A stretch of DNA of 26,604 nucleotides from an uncultured Oscillospiraceae bacterium. GTDB taxonomy: Bacteria > Bacillota > Clostridia > Oscillospirales > Oscillospiraceae. Below are positions 21,373 to 26,604 of this stretch, piece by piece. The position numbers and the translations under genes were made by a program. The stretch's first letter is position 1. Every line of letters begins with the position of its first letter. The notes below the pieces were generated by a model. That model saw only the letters and a list, made by a program, of their open reading frames with translations, made no database searches and had not been told where the DNA came from. Location of the stretch: contig CATZYY010000020.1 of assembly GCA_958426425.1 (NCBI GenBank), positions 1 to 26,604 on the forward strand, given 5' to 3'.

Positions 21373-22677
21373 TTATACCCGGTCTGCCTGCACCACCCAT
21401 TTAGCACTGTCGGCCTGGAAACTATAGCCGCAGAAGGAGCAGCAGTGGTTTTCGTCCGGCACGAAATTCGCACCGCAGGAGGGGCACTCCCGCTCCGTGA
21501 ACAGCTTGCCGTCCTGTTTTCTCCGTTGGGGATACCGGGCTCTTTGCAGCACAAGGGTCCGCTTGTATTTCCTGGTGTGCGGTTTTCTCCCCTGGGGGAG
21601 ATATGTCTCGCTGATGTACACCTGCACCGTGATGGTGGTGGTTTCCTCCGTGTTGACCACCTTCTTCAAACGGATGGTGCCCACGCCGTAATCCATCAGG
21701 TCGGGGTGCTCTACATTCTGGTACAGCGCCTCGCTGATGCAGGAGCGCAGATAGTTTTCCGAGTAGCGGACGATCTCCTGCTCCAGCTTTTCCTGCTTTC
21801 TGTAGGTGATGGTGGAGACGGCGATCACTGCCGCCAGAACGAGAACCGCAGTCCCCATCCCTGCCGCCAGGGAGATCAGGGTGTTCTGAATGAGCCAGAG
21901 GCAGAGGAACAGGCAGACATACAGGATCCCGCCCCAGGAAAGCAGCCAGAGCGCCTTTTCCTGATTGGCCCCCATCTGCTCATACATCCCAAAGGACTCG
22001 GTCTGCCAGTCGTAGAAATCGCTTTGGATCACGCCGCCGCAGTAGGGGCAGACCGTCTGCTGGCTGCGAAGCTCCACCTCCGCCCCGCAGGAGGGACAGC
22101 TGATGGTCCCCTTGTCGGCGTAGTAGCTCTTCTGCTTTCCGGCGCGGTCGCAGCTGCGGATGTGTCTCGATTGGAGCAGCCGAAGACGGGCGTTTTTGCG
22201 GTAGACTGTATGGACGGGACGGCCGCCTTCCTTGGGGAGCAGGCGATCCAGGGCGCTGCACTGCAGCACGGACTCCCGCCACTCCCGGCCGTCGTCGCTC
22301 CAGTGCTTGAAGCCGTTTTTGGGCAGGGGGACTATGTCGGTCATCAGGATCTCCCGGCGGAGCTTCCGTCGCTCTAAAAGTTCGATCTGTCCCTCCATCC
22401 GCCTGCGGAAATTTCTGTCCATCCGGGCGGGGAGCAGCCCCTTGTCCGCCTTTCCCAGGGGGAGCAATACCAGGTCGAAAGCCCTCCGGATCTCGCCCTG
22501 CACATGGGTCCCCTGCCACGGACCCTTCCGCTGGGCCAGCATTTTTCTGCACTTGGTGCTCTTCCAGTTCCGCCTGAAAAAGACGGTAAAATCCACATCC
22601 AGGATCTTATTCGCAGCAAAGCCGATCAGGGTCACCGTGACCATGGCCGCCATGAACGCCGCTTCCCAAAAGTTCAT
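21373..22677 (-). CDS. Large zinc-ribbon membrane protein
   Basis: The product has 434 aa. One N-terminal membrane helix (about 4-25) is followed by a basic region with RRNFRRRMEGQIELLERRKLRRE-like charge. A zinc ribbon has C194-x2-C197 and C210-x2-C213 (ISCPSCGAEVELRSQQTVCPYCGG), followed by a DFYDWQTESFG stretch. Then come two membrane helices (about 246-266 and 268-291), a soluble beta-rich domain (TTITVQVYISETYLP), and a C-terminal ribbon C398/C401...C412-C413/C416. The layout resembles Firmicutes Tim44-like or TFIIB-ribbon membrane proteins, but I cannot fix the family. It is the last gene of the second operon, 24 bp after the DUF3592-like gene. Its C-terminal ribbon resembles those of the DUF4428 and SPFH proteins. 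Confidence 0.82.
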   Translation of the reverse strand: MNFWEAAFMAAMVTVTLIGFAANKILDVDFTVFFRRNWKSTKCRKMLAQRKGPWQGTHVQGEIRRAFDLVLLPLGKADKGLLPARMDRNFRRRMEGQIELLERRKLRREILMTDIVPLPKNGFKHWSDDGREWRESVLQCSALDRLLPKEGGRPVHTVYRKNARLRLLQSRHIRSCDRAGKQKSYYADKGTISCPSCGAEVELRSQQTVCPYCGGVIQSDFYDWQTESFGMYEQMGANQEKALWLLSWGGILYVCLFLCLWLIQNTLISLAAGMGTAVLVLAAVIAVSTITYRKQEKLEQEIVRYSENYLRSCISEALYQNVEHPDLMDYGVGTIRLKKVVNTEETTTITVQVYISETYLPQGRKPHTRKYKRTLVLQRARYPQRRKQDGKLFTERECPSCGANFVPDENHCCSFCGYSFQADSAKWVVQADRV

Positions 22678-22701
22678 AAAAGCACCGTCCTGTCTGCCGT
22701 C

Positions 22702-23313
22702 TCAGCGCTGTTTGCCCTGCTGCTTCTTTTTCTTCTTTCCGTTGGTGGTCTCCTCCTTCGGGCGGACCATATCGTAGATCATGGCTGCGGTGATGACAAG
22801 TCCCACGGGGATGGCCGCGCAGTAGAGAAGGAAGTTGACAGGGCCTTCCTCATCCGCGATCTTGTATTCCCCGTTCCGGCTCCTGTAGACCTCAACGGGG
22901 ATGGTGTCGCCGACCTTGAGCTGATGGTAGAATTGATCCCTCTCCCGGCTGTCGGAGTAGGTGGTGACGTCATACCTGCCCTGATAGGCCTCCCCGTCCA
23001 CAACGTAGGAGACTTTCATCTTGTGGAGCGTCTCCAGGAAGGTATCGATATTATCTACCATGAGCTTGTTGTTGCCCTTGGACTTTTCCCCAATGACTTT
23101 TTCGCTGCGTTCAATTTTTTCGATCACGGCGTCCACCGTCCGGATGTCGGTGGAATTATTGTAATCGTCGGCGGCGGCCAAGCTGGTCACAATGCCGGCG
23201 ATCCCGGCCGCAATCATCCCAAGGCCTATAAAAAGGCCGAGGATGGCGTATTTATCGATCTTTTTTCTCTTCTTTTCCGGCTTGTTGGCCATGTTTACCG
23301 GTTTCTCATTCAT
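22702..23313 (-). CDS. DUF3592-like membrane protein
   Basis: The product has 203 aa. After a Lys-rich cytoplasmic start come a helix (about 26-48, AILGLFIGLGMIAAGIAGIV), an extracellular beta domain with MKVSYVVDGEAYQGRYDV and LKVGDTIPVEVYRSRNGEYKI, a second helix (about 162-182) and a poly-Lys/Gln tail. The V-x-Y-x-V-DG-x-x-Y and VGD-x-I-P-V motifs with two flanking helices are those of DUF3592, a family without known function. It sits between a lipoprotein gene (41 bp upstream) and the ribbon membrane protein gene (24 bp downstream). Confidence 0.82.
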   Translation of the reverse strand: MNEKPVNMANKPEKKRKKIDKYAILGLFIGLGMIAAGIAGIVTSLAAADDYNNSTDIRTVDAVIEKIERSEKVIGEKSKGNNKLMVDNIDTFLETLHKMKVSYVVDGEAYQGRYDVTTYSDSRERDQFYHQLKVGDTIPVEVYRSRNGEYKIADEEGPVNFLLYCAAIPVGLVITAAMIYDMVRPKEETTNGKKKKKQQGKQR

Positions 23314-23354
23314 GATGAATACACTTCCTCCCCAAATACAGCTTTCTCAGACCG

Positions 23355-24332
23355 TTACGTTCCCCAAGTCCGCCATATGTCCTCCTGGGCGCCGCAGACG
23401 GAGATGGTGCCGTCATCGGCCACTGCGTAAAAATACTGCGGCTCAAAGAACTCGCTGTCCATGCTGCCCAGGGCAAACACCGGGGAGACGTGACCGCACA
23501 CATAATCCGTCCAGCCGTAGAGAAGCATCATCCCCTGCTGGACGGCGGCATTGACGTCCGCAAGCTGCATGAGCTTCTCCTGGGCACGCTGAATGGTAGC
23601 CTGGTCGGCTTCATCTACATAAATAGAGAAATCATATACCCCCGGCTCCGCCGCCACATGGCCGTCCATGCCGGAGAGGCCGGGGCGGAAGGCGACGGCG
23701 CTGAAGCCGTCGGAGACGGAGACCAGCACGTTGGAGTAGATCTCACTGATGTTGCATAGGACAATCACGGCCTCGCCGGGATCTCCCGTATAAAGCGGGG
23801 TACTGTCATCCACATACTCTCCCATTTCGCTTATACTGGAGGCGTATACGGTCACCGCCCCCTCAGGGGTGGCGGGAACCACGGCGTACAGCTCCTGGCC
23901 TTCGGTCATGACAATATCTGCGTCCTGCAGGAAGAAACGCTTCCCTCCAACGTAGGAGTATGCAACATACTCCCGCAGGAAGGCCTCGGTGCTCTGGCTG
24001 TCCACGTAACCGATAATGGCGATGCCGGCCGAGCCGCCGTTCTGGATGATCTCTTCCTGCAGCATCTCCAGAGAGAGTTCTTCCAAGGGGATGATTTCCT
24101 CTCCGTCCGCCTGATCCTCCAGGCCGGTGGGAGCGCCGTCAGAGGAAGGGGCTCTGCTGCCGGAGGGGTCGCGGCTGCCCGCTGGCAGCTTGTCTTTGTG
24201 GGTCTGGGTGGTGTCGTTGTCCGGGTCCCCCCGGATCTCCTTCAACGCCTCCAACGCGGCGCAGCCGGAGAGGGCGGAAACCAACAGTCCTATGGTGAGC
24301 ATTCCGCTCACCCATCTATGTATTTTGCTCAT
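23355..24332 (-). CDS. Lipoprotein, distant family A member
   Basis: The product has 325 aa with lipobox LSGC (C24). The mature part shares the order of blocks with the lipoproteins at 5315 and 8997: AGIAIIGYVDSQSTEAFL (compare AYLGY), a PF/FFL-like stretch, ELYAVVPATPEGAVTVYASSI (compare LYCIVPVDENASV), and EAVIVLCNISE (compare PVLLFANLD). Similarity is weaker, so kinship is likely but not proven. The C-terminal ~100 residues (DEADQATIQRAQEKLMQLADVNAAVQQG, then YFYAVADDGTISVCGAQEDIW) are unique to this copy. It follows the DUF6935-like lipoprotein gene by 15 bp; AAGGAGGATG precedes ATG 24332. Confidence 0.78.
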   Translation of the reverse strand: MSKIHRWVSGMLTIGLLVSALSGCAALEALKEIRGDPDNDTTQTHKDKLPAGSRDPSGSRAPSSDGAPTGLEDQADGEEIIPLEELSLEMLQEEIIQNGGSAGIAIIGYVDSQSTEAFLREYVAYSYVGGKRFFLQDADIVMTEGQELYAVVPATPEGAVTVYASSISEMGEYVDDSTPLYTGDPGEAVIVLCNISEIYSNVLVSVSDGFSAVAFRPGLSGMDGHVAAEPGVYDFSIYVDEADQATIQRAQEKLMQLADVNAAVQQGMMLLYGWTDYVCGHVSPVFALGSMDSEFFEPQYFYAVADDGTISVCGAQEDIWRTWGT

Positions 24333-24347
24333 GGGAAATCATCCTCC

Positions 24348-25184
24348 TTAGCTCCACGGGTCCAGAGAGGCAGGCAGCCGGATCCCGGTGAGTACGTTGG
24401 AGTACTCCCAGAGGTAATACTGGCCGTCCTTCTCCCGCAGGGTGATGCGCCGCCGGCTGTCCGCGCCGGTGGTGGTCACCTGGATATAGCGGAAGCCCTC
24501 CTCTGCCTCCATGGAATCGTCATATACCATCAGGGTCCAGGGGGTGTCGGGGGTATAGTCGTTTTCCGGCGCGGCCCCCTCGAAATAGGCCCCGGGAAGA
24601 TAGGTCTTGTCCCGAAGGCGGTCCCTGATAAAGTTCTGGTCAATGCCGTTCATAGGCCGCGGCCCCCGGAGAACGTCGATCATGGCAAGGCCGTCGGCGG
24701 CGGAGTCCACGTAGCGCACCAGGGAGGCGATAAAGAACGCCCCTGCGTGTCGGGGGTCGCTGAGGGGATAGTACTCCAGCAGCGCCTCGACGTCCCCGGC
24801 CGTCTGGGGGAGCGCATCAAAGATCACCTGAATCCCGCCGTCCACAGCCGCTACGGTCACCGCCTGGGCGGCGTCAAAGGTCTCCTGCTGCTGACTGCCG
24901 CTGGTTTCCTCCTCCCCTGAGGGCTTCACTCCGTCGGCCTCCGGTGCGGCGAGGGACGGTGGCTCTGCCGGAGCTTCGGGTTCCTCCGGCTTGCCGGTTT
25001 CAGGCTCGCTGACCTCCGACCTGTCAGCCTCCGGCTTTTCCGGTGTTTCGTCTTCCGGATCGTTTACAGAGAGCGAAGGCTCCTCCGGGGGGGCCTCGCC
25101 TGCTTGCTTTCCCCCCATGAGGTTTGGCATACTGCATCCCGTAAGCAGCAGAAGCAGCAGTACAGTGAGTAGCATCTTTTTCAT
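24348..25184 (-). CDS. Lipoprotein with C-terminal domain shared with the cytosolic protein at 4701-5270
   Basis: The product has 278 aa with a short signal peptide and lipobox LTGC (C17). Residues ~30-100 are a disordered Pro/Glu/Ser-rich spacer. The C-terminal ~165 residues (VRYVDSAADGLAMIDVLRGP, MNGIDQNFIRDRLRDKTYLP, LTGIRLPASLDPWS) align block by block with the 189-aa cytosolic protein at 4701-5270. This may be DUF6935; the name is tentative. GGAAAGGAGAACCCAA precedes ATG 25184. It is the second gene of the operon that starts at the site 5 promoter, separated from the first by 123 bp with two hairpins. Confidence 0.8.
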   Translation of the reverse strand: MKKMLLTVLLLLLLTGCSMPNLMGGKQAGEAPPEEPSLSVNDPEDETPEKPEADRSEVSEPETGKPEEPEAPAEPPSLAAPEADGVKPSGEEETSGSQQQETFDAAQAVTVAAVDGGIQVIFDALPQTAGDVEALLEYYPLSDPRHAGAFFIASLVRYVDSAADGLAMIDVLRGPRPMNGIDQNFIRDRLRDKTYLPGAYFEGAAPENDYTPDTPWTLMVYDDSMEAEEGFRYIQVTTTGADSRRRITLREKDGQYYLWEYSNVLTGIRLPASLDPWS

Positions 25185-25219
25185 TTGGGTTCTCCTTTCC
25201 CAAGGGATGGATCGAGAAA

Positions 25220-25295
25220 GAGGGGATGCCCCACGTCAAAGAGGCGGCATCCCCTCCAAAGGCACGCAGGCTTTGCATCTGCATCGCCCTGCGTG
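25220..25295. terminator. Two hairpins between first and second gene of the right operon
   Basis: GAGGGGATGCC (25220-25230) pairs with GGCATCCCCTC (25246-25256), and CACGCAGG (25263-25270) pairs with CCTGCGTG (25288-25295), all perfect. Neither is followed by a T-run on the minus strand. They may lower expression of the downstream genes or protect the mRNA of the first gene. Confidence 0.5.
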
Positions 25296-25307
25296 TTCCC
25301 GTATTGC

Positions 25308-26198
25308 TTACTTGATGATCGTGATGCCGCCGATAATGGGCACAGGCTTTCTCTGGCCCTTTGCCGCGTGGATAATGCCGATGAGGGCAAACACGCAGAG
25401 GACCAACACAAGGAGTGAAAAGACACCGGTCACCACCAGAGTCAGCAGCGGACTGATATTGACGAGAATATTGCCCAGCACGGTGGACAACACGTTGAAC
25501 ACCACCATGAAGATGAACAGCACCAGGCTCTGGTTGGCGTGATATCTGGCAAAGGAGCCCTTCTTGGCGGCGAAGAGCGGGATCAGGAACAAAATACCGA
25601 AATACGCCAGGATCGCCAGTCCCTTCTTGGTCTGCTCCTCGGTGAGGGGATTTCCCGGGATCGTCTGTTGGTACGGGCTCTGCTGGTACACCGGCTGCTG
25701 ATATACCGGCTGTTGATATACCGGCTGCTGGGGTGCAGGCTGCTGATATACCGGCTGTTGATATACCGGCTGCTGAGGCACAGACTGCTGATATACCGGC
25801 TGCTGGGGTGCAGGCTGCTGATATACCGGCTGCTGAGGTGCAGACTGCTGATATACTGGCTGCTGTGGTGCAGACTGCTGATATACCGGCTGCTGGGGTG
25901 CAGACTGCTGATATACTGGCTGCTGTGGTGCAGACTGCTGATATGCTGGCTGCTGGGGCTCGGGCTGCTGGTACACCGGCTGCTGAGGTGCAGGCTGCTG
26001 GGGGACAGGCTCCTTCTCCATCACCGCTGTGGGAGCAGCAGTCTGAGCCGGCTCAGGGGCCGGTGCTGCCGCCATAACGGGAACCGCCTCCTGCTGTACC
26101 GGTTCGGGTGTTTCCACTGCCTGCACCGGTGTGCCGCAGCTGGGGCAAAACTTTGCTCCTTCGCTGAACTGTGCGCCGCAATTTTGACAAAATACCAT
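25308..26198 (-). CDS. Zinc-ribbon protein with Gln/Pro repeats and C-terminal membrane domain (DUF4870-like)
   Basis: The product has 296 aa. The N-terminal zinc ribbon has C4-x2-C7 and C18-x2-C21 (FCQNCGAQFSEGAKFCPSCG). Residues ~65-178 are a 10-residue repeat close to QQPVYQQSAP, presumably disordered. The C-terminal ~110 residues carry three helices (LAILAYFGILFLIPLFA, SLVLFIFMVVFNVLSTVLG, LVVTGVFSLLVLVLCVFALIG) with FARYHANQSLVLF between the first two, typical of DUF4870/Tic20-like membrane proteins. AAAAGGAGGAAGTATT precedes ATG 26198. It is the first gene behind the site 5 promoter. Ribbon plus sticky linker plus membrane anchor suggest a scaffold that tethers soluble partners to the membrane (inference). 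Confidence 0.88.
   Translation of the reverse strand: MVFCQNCGAQFSEGAKFCPSCGTPVQAVETPEPVQQEAVPVMAAAPAPEPAQTAAPTAVMEKEPVPQQPAPQQPVYQQPEPQQPAYQQSAPQQPVYQQSAPQQPVYQQSAPQQPVYQQSAPQQPVYQQPAPQQPVYQQSVPQQPVYQQPVYQQPAPQQPVYQQPVYQQPVYQQSPYQQTIPGNPLTEEQTKKGLAILAYFGILFLIPLFAAKKGSFARYHANQSLVLFIFMVVFNVLSTVLGNILVNISPLLTLVVTGVFSLLVLVLCVFALIGIIHAAKGQRKPVPIIGGITIIK
25663..26006 (-). repeat. Tandem 30-bp coding repeat (QQPVYQQ type)
   Basis: About ten imperfect units of 30 bp, each encoding variants of QQPVYQQSAP, lie inside the zinc-ribbon/DUF4870-like gene. Some units are shortened to QQPVYQ (18 bp). Units differ mostly at synonymous sites and at the S/A/P/E position, so the number can change by slippage or recombination. 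There are no spacers, so this is not a CRISPR array. Confidence 0.9.
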
Positions 26199-26415
26199 AA
26201 TACTTCCTCCTTTTCAATAAAATGCAATTTGCATCAAAGCACCACACATCCTGAAAACAAATATGCAGTTTTTCCCGGTTGCTCCATGCCAATTTGAGCC
26301 TTCATCGCCGCCGTCACATTTCTCACCTGGTCATAATCCTCCCAGGCATCCCGAAGAGATTCGTTTTTTCATGGAGATCTTTCTTTGGGCGTTGCGGATG
26401 CTCTATGATACTTTT
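26199..26415 (-). other. Long leader of the right operon with a possible decayed small gene
   Basis: About 210 nt separate the site 5 -10 hexamer from ATG 26198. Within it, ATG 26372 is followed by an A6 run. One frame stops after a few residues. The shifted frame reads NESLRDAWEDYDQVRNVTAAM and KAQIGMEQPGK to a TGA at 26234, which looks like real protein. It could be a small gene broken by a slip in the A-run. I recognise no riboswitch fold. Confidence 0.35.
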
Positions 26416-26458
26416 ATTATAGCTTTTTTTCCTGCCTGCACCCTACCCGCAGCGGGTA
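26416..26458 (-). promoter_or_regulatory. Promoter with perfect TACCC operator (site 5), drives the right operon
   Basis: TACCCGC-A-GCGGGTA at 26444-26458 is a perfect 7-1-7 palindrome. TATAAT (26421-26416, minus strand) follows after 22 bp. There is no consensus -35, but GGGTGCA follows the palindrome as at sites 1 and 2. It lies between the terminator of the upstream gene and the 26198 operon. Confidence 0.8.
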
Positions 26459-26473
26459 GTCTTTGGGGAAAGC

Positions 26474-26505
26474 AAAAAAATCCACCGACACGAAGCCGGT
26501 GGATT
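26474..26505 (-). terminator. Intrinsic terminator of the partial gene at the right edge
   Basis: Perfect 9-bp arms AATCCACCG (26479-26487) and CGGTGGATT (26497-26505) have a 9-base loop and, on the minus strand, a run of seven T (26480-26474). It begins 17 bp after the stop codon at 26522. Confidence 0.9.
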
Positions 26506-26521
26506 GGAAGAGAATGTATGC

Positions 26522-26604
26522 TCAGTACAAGGGATTAATCCAGCCGTTTGAGATCATATAGAAGGCCAGATCCACCGCCTTGGAAAAGCCGGTCTTACCC
26601 AGCA
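26522..26604 (-). CDS. C-terminus of a probable LuxR/NarL-type (GerE) regulator, 5' end outside window
   Basis: Only the last 26 residues are visible: LGKTGFSKAVDLAFYMISN then GWINPLY and TGA. The pattern LGKTG-x3-AVD-x-A-x5-GWI-P fits the final helix of LuxR/GerE helix-turn-helix domains, where it follows the DNA-recognition helix (compare the usual KLGVxNRxxAVxxAxxxGLI). The call rests on this short stretch. Its position directly upstream of a TACCC operator, which resembles NarL-type sites, makes a regulator attractive. A good terminator follows the stop. Confidence 0.5.
   Translation of the reverse strand, partial: LGKTGFSKAVDLAFYMISNGWINPLY

Noticed and set aside
25663..26006. Possible CRISPR array
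   Set aside because: The 30-bp units abut without unique spacers and stay in frame as QQPVYQQSAP-like peptides inside a gene.
25539..26297. Plus-strand frames with long RLLIYRLL or DIPAAEVQTA repeats
   Set aside because: The repeats are only the complement of the Gln/Pro coding repeat in the minus-strand gene.

Overview
The window is about 58-60% GC and reads as chromosome of a low-abundance-sporeformer-type gut Clostridia, most likely Oscillospiraceae (Flavonifractor/Lawsonibacter/Oscillibacter-like). This rests on Firmicutes-type Shine-Dalgarno sites, many Cys lipoproteins, Bce-type regulators, DUF4428/AIM24/SPFH gene neighbourhoods and a Cys-rich KTR protein typical of Clostridial mobile elements. 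No species call is possible from the sequence alone.

Left part (1-4150). On the minus strand lie an ECF sigma factor (562-1092) and an overlapping membrane protein that runs off the window. On the plus strand follows a BceRS-like two-component system (1564-3225) and the start of its ABC transporter. The ATPase gene is cut right after its signature motif and fused to an unrelated 3' end. Its Walker B, D and H motifs and the whole permease are missing. A Cys-rich KTR gene beside the break suggests that a mobile element caused the deletion.

Central part (18.48 kb down to about 4.2 kb, all minus strand). This looks like one very long transcription unit of closely spaced genes. In order of transcription: a lipoprotein, a YdjI-like SPFH protein with four zinc ribbons, a membrane-anchored protein, a four-helix membrane protein, a DUF4428 protein, an AIM24 protein, a propeller-like lipoprotein, a DUF5067-like lipoprotein, another lipoprotein, a YdjG-like zinc-ribbon membrane protein, a YdjH-like protein with two TPM-like regions, a further lipoprotein, a small cytosolic protein and a pseudo-receiver. 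In Bacillus subtilis ydjG, ydjH and ydjI form one envelope-stress operon with pspA. Here the same three families are embedded among lipoproteins and AIM24/DUF4428 proteins, with no PspA in view.

Right part (18.7-26.6 kb, minus strand). Two single lipoprotein genes come first, then a zone of decayed duplicate genes (a truncated pseudo-receiver and a DUF4428 fragment), an intact pseudo-receiver, and a second operon (26198-21373). That operon encodes a zinc-ribbon/Gln-Pro repeat/membrane protein, two lipoproteins, a DUF3592-like membrane protein and a large zinc-ribbon membrane protein. The extreme right edge holds the last residues of a probable LuxR/NarL-type regulator.

The strongest unifying signal is a 15-bp inverted repeat (TACCCGC-A-GCGGGTA and close variants) found five times. 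Each copy lies 22-23 bp upstream of a minus-strand -10 hexamer that has no good -35. It precedes both large operons, the intact pseudo-receiver and the decayed one. This defines a small local regulon and fits activation by a NarL/LuxR-type factor, plausibly the protein at the right edge. My reading is an extended YdjGHI-type envelope-surveillance island. The regulon is seen directly, the family names are established knowledge, and the joint function is inference.
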